Source: Pontibacter populi (GTDB lineage: Bacteria; Bacteroidota; Bacteroidia; Cytophagales; Hymenobacteraceae). From it: a stretch of DNA of 64,000 nt. The DNA lies in NCBI RefSeq assembly GCF_019336435.1, contig NZ_JAHWXQ010000004.1:124001-188000 (forward strand). Reading direction: 5' to 3'. Below, piece by piece: positions 17,062 to 27,700 of this stretch. The notes below the pieces were generated by a model. The model was not told the DNA's origin. It made no database searches and saw only the letters and a program-made list of their open reading frames with translations. Each line of letters begins with the position of its first letter. Position 1 is the stretch's first letter. A program made the position numbers and the translations under genes.

Positions 17062-17805
17062 TTAAAGATATTTCTTCAGGATTTCTGCCCAAACCTTGTA
17101 CCCTTCAATCGTCAGGTGCAGGCCGTCGTGGGTGTAGGGCAATTTTAATTTTCCTTCTGCGTCAGCAAAGTTCGGGTGCAGATCAATTAGTGTCACTTTC
17201 TCTTCTAAGGCGATCTGCTTTATGCCGTTGTTTACAGTTGCTGTTTTAGCTTCCTTGTTATAGTGCTTCTTAAACTTATCGAAGGTGTTATTGGTCGGCA
17301 GCAGCGTCTGCACGTAAATCTTTGTTTTCGGTGAGCCTGCTTTTATCCTGCGCACAATCTTTCTATAGTTGGCCAGTATAACTTCTTCCGGCACGTTGCG
17401 CGAAATATCGTTTATCCCGATCAGTAAAAATACTTTAGCAGGCTTGCCTTCAATCACCTCGTCCAGGCGCTCCAAAACCCCAAAGGTAATATCGCTGGAA
17501 ATGCCACGGTTACGCACATTTTTATTTTCCAGGAGTTCGCTCCAGTCGATGTGGGCAGTTAAGCTGTTCCCTAGAAAGATGATATCCTTTTTCGAGTTTT
17601 TATATTTCCTGAAATAATCAACCTGCACCTGGTATGTACCCGGACGATACGTGCTGTCGTATTTTGCAACCCCAGGCTTTGTGCCCTCTACCTGCATCAC
17701 TCCCGTTCCCTGCTCAGACTCAGGGTTTTCCTGGGCGATGGCACTGGTGGCAAGTAAGCTGAGAATGGAGAGTGTAGAAAGGTATAATTTAGTTGTAAGC
17801 TTCAT
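17062..17805 (-). CDS. Exported SGNH/GDSL esterase
   Basis: 247 residues with a Sec signal peptide (to about residue 24, TSAIA). SGNH blocks are visible: IIFLGNSLT with the nucleophile Ser, GIS with the oxyanion Gly, LLIGINDISRN with the Asn, and DGLHLTIEGY with the catalytic Asp-x-x-His. Such periplasmic enzymes remove acyl or acetyl groups from lipids or glycans. Next to a glycerophosphodiester phosphodiesterase, deacylation of a lipid is plausible but unproven. Confidence 0.85.
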   Translation of the reverse strand: MKLTTKLYLSTLSILSLLATSAIAQENPESEQGTGVMQVEGTKPGVAKYDSTYRPGTYQVQVDYFRKYKNSKKDIIFLGNSLTAHIDWSELLENKNVRNRGISSDITFGVLERLDEVIEGKPAKVFLLIGINDISRNVPEEVILANYRKIVRRIKAGSPKTKIYVQTLLPTNNTFDKFKKHYNKEAKTATVNNGIKQIALEEKVTLIDLHPNFADAEGKLKLPYTHDGLHLTIEGYKVWAEILKKYL

Positions 17806-17916
17806 GTTCTGATAACTATAGATTTATAGTTTGAAAGTGTAGTTCGTTTGGTGAAGAAATCATCCCCTACGAAGGAGGACTTTTCATCTTTTAGGAATAA
17901 GGACTAAAATTTCTTG

Positions 17917-17988
17917 TCATCCTGAAAGGAACCTGGTGTAAGTGAGCTTAAGCCTTTACTATAAACCCACAAGATCCTTTCAGGATGA
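17917..17988. repeat. Inverted pair of the TCATCCTGAAAGGA module
   Basis: TCATCCTGAAAGGA (17917-17930) faces its exact complement TCCTTTCAGGATGA (17975-17988), a 14-bp stem with a 44-base loop. The same module lies singly in family A copies 1 and 2. Confidence 0.7.
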
Positions 17989-18050
17989 TAAAAAAAAGAC
18001 AGTCATGCCTTTGAATCAGCCATGCGCAGAACTATAGTTTGCGCCATCCC

Positions 18051-18977
18051 CTATTTTACTTCCTTGAACAAATTCGGGTAATCAGAGATAATGCCATCCA
18101 CTCCCATCCCTTTCAGGCGGGAAATATCTTCTGCGGTGTTTACCGTCCACGGAATTACTTTTATGTTCTGGGCATGTGCTTTAGCTATCAGTTCCGGGGT
18201 CACCAGCTTATAGCTGGGGCTGTACACTTGTGGCGTAAAACCTAAGCGGGCAATATTCTCTTCAAAACTATCCTTGTTACTTACCAGTAGCGATGCTTTG
18301 ATGTGCGGATATTGCTGATGCAGCACCTGCAGCGTTCTCGGGTCGAAAGACTGAACGATGACCCAGGGTGTTATTTTCTTTTCTTCCAGTACTTCTACCA
18401 GTTTAGTTACAAACACGGCAGGCTCCGGGTGTATCTTGTCATCGCCGTCAGCCACCGATTTGGTTTCGATGTTATAAAATACCTGTGGCAGGTTGTTCGC
18501 CTTAAGATGGTTTTGCACCGAGTCTATCAGTTCCGCCAGCAACGGAATATAGGTCTTTACTTTTTCCTGCTGCGGATACGCGTCATAGAATTTTGTACCC
18601 ATTTCAAACCTGCGCACCTGGTCATAATCCAGTTGGTAGACCGCGTAGTTCTTGCTTTCCTCTTTTGTAAAATCCTTACCATCCGGGGTGCGCGCATACA
18701 GATGGTTGATGTGTGGATCGTGGGTTACAACAACTTTACCATCTTTGGTAACATGGGTATCCATTTCCAGGGTGGTTACGCCTAGCTCCAGTGCTTTCAT
18801 CATGGCCGGAATTGAGTTTTCGGGCATCAGGCCGCGCGCGCCACGGTGGCCTTCGGTATCAAAAGCCGGGAAGGATGGATTTTTTTGTTGTGCCGTCATA
18901 GTTTCTGTGCTTTTACACCCCGTTACCAGGAGCATGGCGCCAAGCGCTACAGGCAGTAATTTACTAATCATAAGCAT
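18051..18977 (-). CDS. glpQ: Glycerophosphodiester phosphodiesterase, lipoprotein
   Basis: 308 residues with a lipoprotein signal ending LLVTGC, so probably anchored in the periplasm or at the surface. The GDPD TIM-barrel signature is clear: EGHRGARGLMPENSIPAM (catalytic His and metal Glu/Arg), TTLEMDTHVTKDGKVVVTHDP, and IIPWTVNTAEDISRLKGMGVDGIISDYPN near the C-terminus. It cleaves deacylated phospholipids into glycerol-3-phosphate and an alcohol. GlpT and GlpD encoded in the same block would import and oxidise that product. Confidence 0.93.
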   Translation of the reverse strand: MLMISKLLPVALGAMLLVTGCKSTETMTAQQKNPSFPAFDTEGHRGARGLMPENSIPAMMKALELGVTTLEMDTHVTKDGKVVVTHDPHINHLYARTPDGKDFTKEESKNYAVYQLDYDQVRRFEMGTKFYDAYPQQEKVKTYIPLLAELIDSVQNHLKANNLPQVFYNIETKSVADGDDKIHPEPAVFVTKLVEVLEEKKITPWVIVQSFDPRTLQVLHQQYPHIKASLLVSNKDSFEENIARLGFTPQVYSPSYKLVTPELIAKAHAQNIKVIPWTVNTAEDISRLKGMGVDGIISDYPNLFKEVK

Positions 18978-19066
18978 ATTTATAGTATTGGCAGATGTAT
19001 AAACTATAGTTGTTGTGAAGGCTATAGTTAGTGCCCGCTTTTTGTTGATTTAAGTTAAACTATAGT

Positions 19067-20488
19067 TTAAGAAACAGCTTTCCGGTTTTCATATTTTCTG
19101 CCGAAGCGGTCTGTTGCTACAACCTTCAGCTCTTTTACAGTTGCCGGCACAAAAGCCTCAAAAAAGTGCTCTGTTTCACGTGGCTCTACATAGGTACGCC
19201 CTTTTGGCAACTGATCTCCCTGGTATAGTTCCCAGGCAATCGGGTCGTAGGAGATGATGTTCTGAAGCGTACCTTTGTACTGATTATCAGCCCACCACTC
19301 TACTTTCCATTCCGGGTCCCAGTTCCAGACGTTTACCAGCATGCGCTGTTGCTGTTCTTCTGCAGGCTGCATGTAGATGGTCATCTGATGGTCAGCATCA
19401 AACCCTGTTGATTTATAGTACCACTTCAGATCAGTGCCATTTGCTTCATACACTGCATAACCGCCGGGTGCGCCATCGCCGCAAACAGGGCCGGTCCAGA
19501 GGTTACCGCAAACGGTGCCGTGGTTGTGTTCGAAAATATCCTGCTCTATTACGTTGCGGTTATAGTGTGTGTGCCCCGTCATAATGTGCACCTTGTGGTT
19601 TTTGAGGATCGGGTAAAGCTCTTCCCTGTTCTTAACGCCCCAATGAATTGGTATGTGCGCGCAGAGTATAACCAGGTTATCTGTCGGAACCATGGCCAGA
19701 TCTTTCTTCAACCATTTAAGCTGATGCTCTGTAATGTACCCGTCGTATTGCTTGTCTTTACCCAGGTAACGCACGTCATCCATTACCACATAATGCAGCT
19801 TGCCGCGGTTAAACGAATAATAAGTAGGGCCATAAGTAGCTTCAAACGTTTTATCCGAAACCTCATCGCCCCCTTTGTTCAGGTCCTGGTCGTGGTTGCC
19901 AAGCACCTGGAAAAACGGAACACCCATCGTAGCCACGCCCTGGTCGTATTCTTTGTAAAGGTCAGGGTTATCCCAGGTAATATCGCCTACCGTAATGCCG
20001 TGTACCAGCGTACCGGTAGCCATACCTGCTAATGTTTTCTGCACATCGGGCACAGACTCATCCAGCATGCGCTGGGCATCTTTTTTGTTTCGTGGCTGCG
20101 GATCTGCCCAGATAATAAAGCTGTGCTTCGTATCGTCGGTTGGCAGTGCCTTCAGTTCAAAGTTATAATCTTGTTTGCTGCTATGGTCCAGGTACTGGTA
20201 GTGGCGGGCAATACCATTCTTGTTCGGAAAATCGTAACCAGCCGGCACTGAAATCCACACAAATCTAGCTTCCCCGTTCACCGGTAGTTCGTACTTACCT
20301 TTACGGTTTGTTTTTACCACACTGTACCCATCCGACACCACCACGTTTGCCAGCTTTTTAGCACCAGCTGTAACCCTGCCTTTTATAGTTAGTTTAGATG
20401 GGGTTGCCAGCGCAGCGGTATAGCTGCCACTAAGTACAAGTCCGCCCGAAAAAAGGAGCATGCGCTCCAGAAAGGATCTTCTCTTCAT
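19067..20488 (-). CDS. Exported calcineurin-like phosphoesterase
   Basis: 473 residues. The N-terminus MKRRSFLERMLLFSGGL looks like a twin-arginine signal. Next comes a carboxypeptidase-regulatory-like beta domain (LTIKGRVTAGAKKLANVVVS, about 33-100), then a metallophosphoesterase domain with QVLGNHDQD, CAHIPIHWG and MTGHTHYNRN as metal ligands, and a C-terminal beta domain. Specificity (phosphomono- or diester) is not evident. It starts 12 bases past the phospholipase-D-like gene and is clearly co-transcribed with it. Confidence 0.88.
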   Translation of the reverse strand: MKRRSFLERMLLFSGGLVLSGSYTAALATPSKLTIKGRVTAGAKKLANVVVSDGYSVVKTNRKGKYELPVNGEARFVWISVPAGYDFPNKNGIARHYQYLDHSSKQDYNFELKALPTDDTKHSFIIWADPQPRNKKDAQRMLDESVPDVQKTLAGMATGTLVHGITVGDITWDNPDLYKEYDQGVATMGVPFFQVLGNHDQDLNKGGDEVSDKTFEATYGPTYYSFNRGKLHYVVMDDVRYLGKDKQYDGYITEHQLKWLKKDLAMVPTDNLVILCAHIPIHWGVKNREELYPILKNHKVHIMTGHTHYNRNVIEQDIFEHNHGTVCGNLWTGPVCGDGAPGGYAVYEANGTDLKWYYKSTGFDADHQMTIYMQPAEEQQQRMLVNVWNWDPEWKVEWWADNQYKGTLQNIISYDPIAWELYQGDQLPKGRTYVEPRETEHFFEAFVPATVKELKVVATDRFGRKYENRKAVS

Positions 20489-20500
20489 GGTCGTGTTAAG

Positions 20501-21682
20501 TTAAATGCCCGGTACAGTTTTCAGGTTTTCGAAATAGGTCGTATAGTTTGAGAAAAGCACATGGTCCTTCAGCAGCACCATTACTTCGTTATTATTGCGC
20601 AGGGCATTGTTAGTAAAGTTATGCGAGCCGGTTATCAGTACCTTTGCATTTTTACCCAGCCAGTTGCCTTCTATCAGTATAAATTTTGAATGGATATTCG
20701 CTTTCGAGATGTCATATACTTTCAGGTAGGCGCCTTTTTGCTGCAGCTGCCTTAAACCAGTCATGATGTTATCGTCGATCTTGTTCTTCACAACCACTTC
20801 TATAGTTGCGCCTTGTGCCTGTAGCTGGGCCAGTTTATCCACAATGTTCAGGCGGGTATTTGTCCAGTCAGACATACCGATTTTTATGGTTGCCGAAGCC
20901 GGATCCTGTATGTTGTTCAGAAACTCAATGATGCTGTCGTCGCCATACGAAGTGCCGTTGCGGCGTTTTGGCAGAAAGTAGCCGTTTATACCTTTGGCAG
21001 CATCCACATATTCGGTATAGTTATAGTTCTTCATGCCCGAAGCAGCTTTCGCCTGCATATCGGTCCAGTATGTTTTAAAGGCACCGTACAGACCTGCGTC
21101 TGCCAGCATCACAGCATCCTGAAATTTGCGCGCATCGGCCAGCGTAAAATTATGAGATGTCTGGAAAACCACGTTCTGCACATTGCCGGCTGTAGTCTCC
21201 AGGTTAGAGAAAAGGACAAACTTATTGTGGTTAATGGCTGTAGCGCTGGCATCGTTATAAACCGGAACTATAATATTGCCTTTGGCTTCCAGCACTCTTT
21301 TTAATTCGTGGAAAGTAAGCGGGTTCACTTCCAAAGATTCTTCGCGGCCCATATCCATGGCCACGTGTAGTTTTACGCCTCTATCGTTGGCGTCTTTAAT
21401 GGCTTTTACTAATTCAGGGTAATCAAACAGGAAAACACTCAGGTGTATAGTTGCGTCTTTTGGTGTTGCATTGATCAGGGCGATCAGTTGATCCAGAATT
21501 GCCAGGGAATTTTTGCCTTGTTTAACCAGGTTCACATCTGTAAAAACTGCAGCAGGAAACGTGGCACTTACAGGAGTTACTTTTCCGGTTTCAGGTTTGG
21601 TAGGTGCTGGTTCTGTTTTTTCGCTGGAACAACCAACAAATACAAATAGCAGGGCAACTATAAAATGGATCGGTTTCGGCAT
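20501..21682 (-). CDS. Phospholipase D-like lipoprotein
   Basis: 393 residues, lipoprotein signal ending FVGC. Two HKD-type motifs, INHNKFVLFSN in the first half and NIHSKFILIEGNW in the second, each followed by the family's hydrophobic strands and an S/G-S-x-N-F segment (TSHNFTLAD, ITGSHNFTNNA). This is the two-lobed phospholipase D fold. Members act on phospholipids, nucleic acids or other phosphodiesters; the surrounding genes favour phospholipid-type substrates. Confidence 0.88.
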   Translation of the reverse strand: MPKPIHFIVALLFVFVGCSSEKTEPAPTKPETGKVTPVSATFPAAVFTDVNLVKQGKNSLAILDQLIALINATPKDATIHLSVFLFDYPELVKAIKDANDRGVKLHVAMDMGREESLEVNPLTFHELKRVLEAKGNIIVPVYNDASATAINHNKFVLFSNLETTAGNVQNVVFQTSHNFTLADARKFQDAVMLADAGLYGAFKTYWTDMQAKAASGMKNYNYTEYVDAAKGINGYFLPKRRNGTSYGDDSIIEFLNNIQDPASATIKIGMSDWTNTRLNIVDKLAQLQAQGATIEVVVKNKIDDNIMTGLRQLQQKGAYLKVYDISKANIHSKFILIEGNWLGKNAKVLITGSHNFTNNALRNNNEVMVLLKDHVLFSNYTTYFENLKTVPGI

Positions 21683-21897
21683 GATAATTTAGCTTTTCAG
21701 GCAGGAGCACCTGATGGTATTTTAGCTACTCTCAGTACTGGCAAAGCAAGCTTTTATAGTTGACTTTGCCAGAACCGAAAGTGATATTATAAAACTGATT
21801 AACCTGGAAATGCGCTAACTATAAACACAAACTATAGCTAGCAGGCAGGTTTGGATTTGCAGCCATTCGTAATCTACAGTTACCGGCTGCGGTAAGT

Positions 21898-21936
21898 AAA
21901 AAGAGGCGCCCTATTTGCGCAGGCCGCCTCTTTTAT
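21898..21936 (-). terminator. Terminator of the SusCD-DUF5689 operon
   Basis: AAGAGGCG (from 21901) pairs with CGCCTCTT (about 21925-21932), with A- and T-rich flanks. It lies just past the DUF5689 stop and separates that operon from the phospholipase-D-like gene. Confidence 0.75.
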
Positions 21937-21945
21937 AGTTTGATA

Positions 21946-23232
21946 TTAGTTCGAATAAACTGCGAAGTCATCGATACCCAAGCGGCCGTTTTCAACGATA
22001 TTGCCATTCTTGTCCTTCGTACCGGAAGCTCCAAGACCAAGCTTGTTGATTCTGAAACGAACAGGGCCTGAAATATCCATCAGGAAGGTGGCCATCTTGT
22101 GAGCACGCGCCGCATCCGATACAGCCTCTCCAACTTTTGTCCAGGTTGCGCCCTGGTCCTGAGAATACTCCAGCTGCCATGTGCTTGATTTATCTGTGTA
22201 GTAAGTAGCATACCACACTGTAACCTTGCTGGCACCGTTCGGCAGGTCAAAGTTCATTTGCAGCAACGCTGATTCAGTCAGGTTTTGCTGGAAACGTACG
22301 GCCTGCTTTCCTGAAACGATAACATCTCTGCCTGCTGTCTGCTCCAGAATAGACTGGTACAATGTCCAGTTACCTGTAGCCAGATCTCTGTTATTGTTCG
22401 AAGAGCCATCCGTATTCTTCATGTTATAGCTTTTCTTTTCCTCGAAATTAGGAATCTCGAAGCTTTCAGGCCAGCCAGCATAGATCGGACCACTTGCATT
22501 AAGCGCATCGGCAATTGTACGCATACGTAATTCCGGGGTACCATCCGCAGCTATAGTTGGGATACCAACAAAGCTGGCGCTAGCCGGTAACTTACGACCT
22601 GCAAAGGTCGCGTTAGCATCTGTGTACAGTGTTATTGACTTTCCGGATCCGTCTACGATCTGTTTCTTACCTGCGTATGTTTCGCCAGATGCAGGAACTA
22701 CTTCAGGACCACCGGTTACCATTACCAGTGTGCTTTCATACTTACCGAAATTAGCGAGCAGCTCAGCTATACCCACAGCCTTTGGCGCAATAGGCAAATC
22801 CGAAGATACTTTTCTGATGCTCTCAGGCTTCAGGCTTGTAATCTGCAAAACACCATCTTTACGCTTCAGAACGGAACCTCTTACATCAAAAAATACAGAG
22901 TCGCCTACGCTATAGTTTGCAGCAGCAGATTCGCCTAGGTCAAGTATCATGCCTCTTCGCATGCCTCTCCACGAGTCCTGAATGGCTACCTTACCAGCCG
23001 GCCAGTTGTTACCTGATGGGTCTGAAACCACAACGCCACCTACCTGGTACGCATCAAACAAAGGTCCGGGGCCAAGAGCAAGGTCTTTTTCATGAAATGC
23101 ATCGCGCACTACATAAAGGGAAGCAACCGGGTTAGGAATACCTTCCGAAGGATTTGGATTATCTTCCACGCAGGAAGTAAAGCCCAGAACGCTTAAACAG
23201 ATGGCCAGAAATGATAAATATCTATTTTTCAT
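21946..23232 (-). CDS. DUF5689 domain lipoprotein
   Basis: 428 residues, lipoprotein signal (LGFTSC). The N-terminal half is DUF5689, an OB-fold-like domain found beside SusD proteins (VGGVVVSDPSGNNW, KVAIQDSWRGMRRGMILDLGE, YSVGDSVFFDVRGSVLKRKDGVLQI). The C-terminal half is a jelly-roll-like domain (WYATYYTDKSSTWQLEYSQDQGATWTKV) that could bind ligand. Co-transcribed with susC and susD, it is likely an extra surface-exposed part of the uptake complex. No catalytic motif was recognised. Confidence 0.82.
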   Translation of the reverse strand: MKNRYLSFLAICLSVLGFTSCVEDNPNPSEGIPNPVASLYVVRDAFHEKDLALGPGPLFDAYQVGGVVVSDPSGNNWPAGKVAIQDSWRGMRRGMILDLGESAAANYSVGDSVFFDVRGSVLKRKDGVLQITSLKPESIRKVSSDLPIAPKAVGIAELLANFGKYESTLVMVTGGPEVVPASGETYAGKKQIVDGSGKSITLYTDANATFAGRKLPASASFVGIPTIAADGTPELRMRTIADALNASGPIYAGWPESFEIPNFEEKKSYNMKNTDGSSNNNRDLATGNWTLYQSILEQTAGRDVIVSGKQAVRFQQNLTESALLQMNFDLPNGASKVTVWYATYYTDKSSTWQLEYSQDQGATWTKVGEAVSDAARAHKMATFLMDISGPVRFRINKLGLGASGTKDKNGNIVENGRLGIDDFAVYSN

Positions 23233-23269
23233 GACGTATGTCTTTTACTAATCTTTTGAACTCGAGCTG

Positions 23270-24718
23270 TTATTTGTTCCACCAAACTTTTGTGTTGATG
23301 TCGTCGGCACCCATAGCTGCTACTGCTGCGCTATAGTTTGCACCATTCAGCGACTGAACATACACAGGATATCTGAAACGGGCAGGCATTACACCTCCAT
23401 TCTGCACTCCAGGACCGATAGGCAATACCGGATGTCCGGTTCTCTTGTATTCGTGCCACTGCTGGAAGTCTGTAAAGAACAGGGTGAAATATTTCTGCAG
23501 CATGATCTTCTCCAGTTTAGCTTCAAAGTCTGCAGCAGGATCAAACGCTACTGCTGGTTTGGCTAAATGACCAGCCGGAACTTCAACTCCCCACATCGTG
23601 ATAGCAGCTGCTGTACCTCTGTCAAAGTAGGTTTTAGGCTCGCCGCCTATGTATCCTCTCAAGGCAGCTTCAGCCAGAATAAACTGCACCTCAGCATAGT
23701 TAATGATATTACCTAAAAGAGGCTCGTTTTTAAGCGCTAAATGATAAGAGGACTGACGGTCCGGAATATTACCTGGTGAGTAACCGCTTGGTATGCCATA
23801 GTAACCCGTACCGAACAAAGTTGCCCAACGCGTGATGCGCGGATCGTCCATTGCATTCAGGTTGTTTACAAAAAACTCAGTTAAACCATGCGAGCCGTTA
23901 AAGTCATAATCACGCATGTTTGTAAAAGCAGATACTAATGGCAGCGTAGTTGTGTACTTTAAGATGGCAGATTCCTCGTTGCTCGCGAAGATCGGGTAAA
24001 AACCAGGGTTCGTCTCTACAATCTCTTTTATTTTGGCAGGTGCATTTACTTCAGGTCTTCCGGAAGCACGCATCAACAGACGCAGATAAAGCGAGTTACC
24101 AAACTTTCTCCATTTAACTACATCACCGGCATAAAGCGGATCTATTGCTTTTTCATTGTCCTTCATTTGCTCATTGGCAGCCAGCAATGCATTTGCTTCT
24201 TCCAACTTGGCAAACAGGTCTTTGTAGATCGTTTCTTGGGCATCAAACTTTGGCTGAAGTAAATAATCACGGCCTTTGTTAGCTTCTGAGTAAGGCACAT
24301 CACCAAACATGTCTGTTATCTGCGAAGTAACCCACACATCCAGGATAAGACCAATACCCATAAAGCTTTTCTGCTGTGTTATCAATGCACCGTTGTAGAT
24401 GTCTACAAAGTTGGTGCGCTGCAGATACCAGTTGTTCCACATATAATCAGACTCACCTGGTCTGATCACATAGCGGTGGATCTCATCAGAATCCAGAATG
24501 GTTGCGTGCACCTGCATAAGTTCATTGTTCAGGCGAAGCGCGCGGTTATTGTTACGGGTTACTACGTCATGTAGTGCCGGTGCCAGCAACGAGGCCGGTG
24601 TAGCTGCTACAGTTTCGTTAGGGTTTGTATTCAGTTCCTCAAAGTCCTTGGTACAGGAAGAGGTAGCAAGGCAAGATGCTGCCAATGCTGTTAACGTAAA
24701 TATCTTTATCTTTTTCAT
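23270..24718 (-). CDS. SusD/RagB-family outer-membrane lipoprotein
   Basis: Surface substrate-binding partner of the SusC transporter. I start at the ATG at 24718 (MKKIKIFTLTALAAS), which gives a proper lipoprotein signal ending TSSC. The upstream alternative would overlap susC. The fold is the SusD-like type that begins CTKDFEELNTNPNETV and is rich in TPR helices; FILAEAALRGYI is a typical helix. It follows susC by 19 bases. The ligand is not predictable from sequence; the genes around it suggest a phosphate-containing lipid fragment. Confidence 0.92.
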   Translation of the reverse strand: MKKIKIFTLTALAASCLATSSCTKDFEELNTNPNETVAATPASLLAPALHDVVTRNNNRALRLNNELMQVHATILDSDEIHRYVIRPGESDYMWNNWYLQRTNFVDIYNGALITQQKSFMGIGLILDVWVTSQITDMFGDVPYSEANKGRDYLLQPKFDAQETIYKDLFAKLEEANALLAANEQMKDNEKAIDPLYAGDVVKWRKFGNSLYLRLLMRASGRPEVNAPAKIKEIVETNPGFYPIFASNEESAILKYTTTLPLVSAFTNMRDYDFNGSHGLTEFFVNNLNAMDDPRITRWATLFGTGYYGIPSGYSPGNIPDRQSSYHLALKNEPLLGNIINYAEVQFILAEAALRGYIGGEPKTYFDRGTAAAITMWGVEVPAGHLAKPAVAFDPAADFEAKLEKIMLQKYFTLFFTDFQQWHEYKRTGHPVLPIGPGVQNGGVMPARFRYPVYVQSLNGANYSAAVAAMGADDINTKVWWNK

Positions 24719-24737
24719 GATAGTTTCTTCCTCTAAA

Positions 24738-27700
24738 TTAAATGCCAACTGTCAGGTTAATGCCGAATGTTCTGGTTGGCGGGAACTGGCCTACTTCGAA
24801 GCCACCTACAATTCCGGATCCGCTTAATGTACCTACTTCCGGATCGAAAGCTGGCCAGTCTGTGATCATGAACAGGTCGCGACCAAATACACCTATACTT
24901 GCGCGCTGTATCTTAAACTTCTCCAGCAGAGTTCCAGGAACAGTGTAATCCAGGCGAACTTCACGTAGTTTAATATAGTCAGTGCTAAAGGTGTTAGCTT
25001 CCACGTTATCGCGGCCAAAGTGTCTGGTATAATACGTCTGCATGTTTGTAACCAGTACATCGTTAGGGCGGTAAGAGCCATCTGCATTTTTGATCACACC
25101 ATTGCCAACTATACCGTTATAGCGGCCAGGCACTGTCTTATTCAGTTTACCTTCTTCCATCAGTACAGCGTGTGTTAAAGAGTATGCTACACCACCAAAC
25201 TGACCATCAAAAAGTACGTTCAGGCCAAAGTTCTTATACTTCACGTTTGTACCAATGCTACCTTTCCAGTCTGGTGTTACGTCACCTATGTGTTTGATTT
25301 CGCTGCCGAGTAATGGTAATCCGCTCTGGTCATAAACAATCTGTCCATCAGGAGAGCGCTCATAGCCAAGGCCGTAAAGTGCGCCCATTGTTCCACCCGG
25401 ACGTGCCTCAATTGTACCACGTGGTCCGGATGCCAGCACAAGCGTACTAAGGCTATCCACAAGCTCCACTACCTTGTTTTTATTTTTAGCATAGGTAGCA
25501 AACAGGTCTATATTAAGGCCACCTTTATTCTCAAGCAGTTTAGCATTTGTCTGAATCTCGATGCCTGTGTTGCGAACTAAACCCGCATTTAACACAATGG
25601 CATTATAACCTGTCGACTTATCCAGAGGAGCCTGTAAGATCTGGTCTTTGGTATCGTTTTTATATACAGAAACATCAAAGCCTAATCTGTTCTGGAATAA
25701 GCGCATATCCATACCAAATTCGATACTTGTAGTAAGAAGCGATTTCAGATCTTCATTCGCTATTACTTTCGGGTTAGATAAACCACCCGGGAAGCCGCTC
25801 TCAATTCCGTAAGTATAAGAAGTCAGGTAAGGAATAACACCACCGCTACCTACCTGCGACCATGATCCTCTAAGCTTGGCAAAAGAAATAGCTCTAGGCA
25901 TCTGGAACATATCAGATACGACAGCACTCAGGTTAAATGATGGGTAAGGGAATCCAGCATTATCGAAATTTGCCTCGTTGCCCAGTATACCAGGAGTTAC
26001 CAGTGTACTTGTCCAGTCGTAACGACCGGTCATGTCTAGGAAGATAACGTTATCGTAGCTCAGTTCTGCCAGTGTATACAAGCTGTTTACTGCAAAGGCA
26101 GATCTTTCATTTGTTGCAATCGGCGTTTCTTTACTGTTCGCAAAAGTGTAGATGTCCGGGAACAGCAGTTTGCCCGCAAACATAGAGTTGTTTGTGCTTC
26201 TGTTCTCCATTCTGCTACCACCAACAGATATTCTTCCCTGGAACTTATCAGAGATCTTACGGTTGTAGCGTAACAGGAAATCTGTAGTTATTTCACTTGA
26301 GCTAATGTCTTGTGTACGGAACATGCCTTCCGGGAATTTCTGTGTATCCCATGGGCGCTCCTGCGAACGCTTATCCTGAACCAGGTCAAGGGCACCACGC
26401 ACCATTAAACTCAGGTCACTTGTAAAGTTGTAAGTAGCTGAGATATTACCTACCACACTGTTTCTCTCAGACTTGTTCAGCATTTCATAAGCCTGCAGGT
26501 ACGGGTTATCCAGGATTCCACTAAAAGGAGTGCTTTGCTCTATGCCTTCTCTGCCCGGCACCCAGTAAGGCTTAAACCAATCCAGGTTCAGGTTAGGCGA
26601 AAGCCCCCTGATGAAGTACATGATAGTGTGGTTGTTATACCCTGAAGATGGCAGGTTATCGCTGGTATTCTGGGTATAGTTTACTTTGGAAGCTATTTCC
26701 AGTTTATCAGTTATCTTATGGTTAAGGGATAGCGCTATCGTGTTACGGCTGTAGCCTGTGTTAGGCACAATCCATTTGTTCTGCAGGTTGGTGTAAGATA
26801 AACGGGCTGATGATTTATCTGAGCCACCGTCTATACTGATGCTGTTTGTGAACGTAGAACCGGTTTCAAAAAAGTCTTTACGGTTATTTTTGTAAGGTAC
26901 CCATGGAGTTCGGGTTGCACCTGTAGTTCGTGTTACCGGGTCGTACTGGAAAAAGCTTTGTCCGTTAAAGCGTGGTCCCCAGGCAGAGCTGGTACTTCTA
27001 GTACTTGGACCATCTTCAGTGTTCAGGTAAGAATACCACAGATCCTGTCCGCCGGTACCCTGTCCGTACTCATACTGGTAATCTGGCCAGCGCGATACAT
27101 TGCTGATAGTGCTGTTGGAGTTTATAGTTACGCCAATACCTTTCTTTTTTGACTTACCTGATTTTGTAGTGATGATGATAGCACCGTTTGCACCTCTGGC
27201 ACCGTAAAGTGCAGCGGCACCAGGACCTTTCAATACCGATACACTCTCAATATCCTCCGGGTTAATGTCGCCAAGGCCATTTCCAAAATCCACTGCGTTG
27301 TCTGCCTCCAGGTACGATCCGCTTCCTGAACCAACAGCACGGTTACTCATAACCACACCATCTACAACTATAAGAGCTTCACTGCTACCTGTCAGGTTAT
27401 TTTCGCCACGTAAGATAATCTTGTTAGAACCGGCAGGACCACCACCAGATTTAACCATGTTCAGACCGGCTACTTTACCAGATAAAGCGTCTGTCCAGTT
27501 GTTAGATACAGCATTTGTAAGGTCTTCGCCTTTTACCTGCGATATCGCATAACCCAGCGCTTTTTCTTCACGCTTGATACCAAGGGCAGTTACAACAACT
27601 TCTGAAAGCTGCTTGCTATCAAGAGGCAGGGTTACAGCCAGGTTTTCTTCAGCTTTTGTTACAGTAACATTCTGTTGCTGGTAACCTACAAATCTGAAAG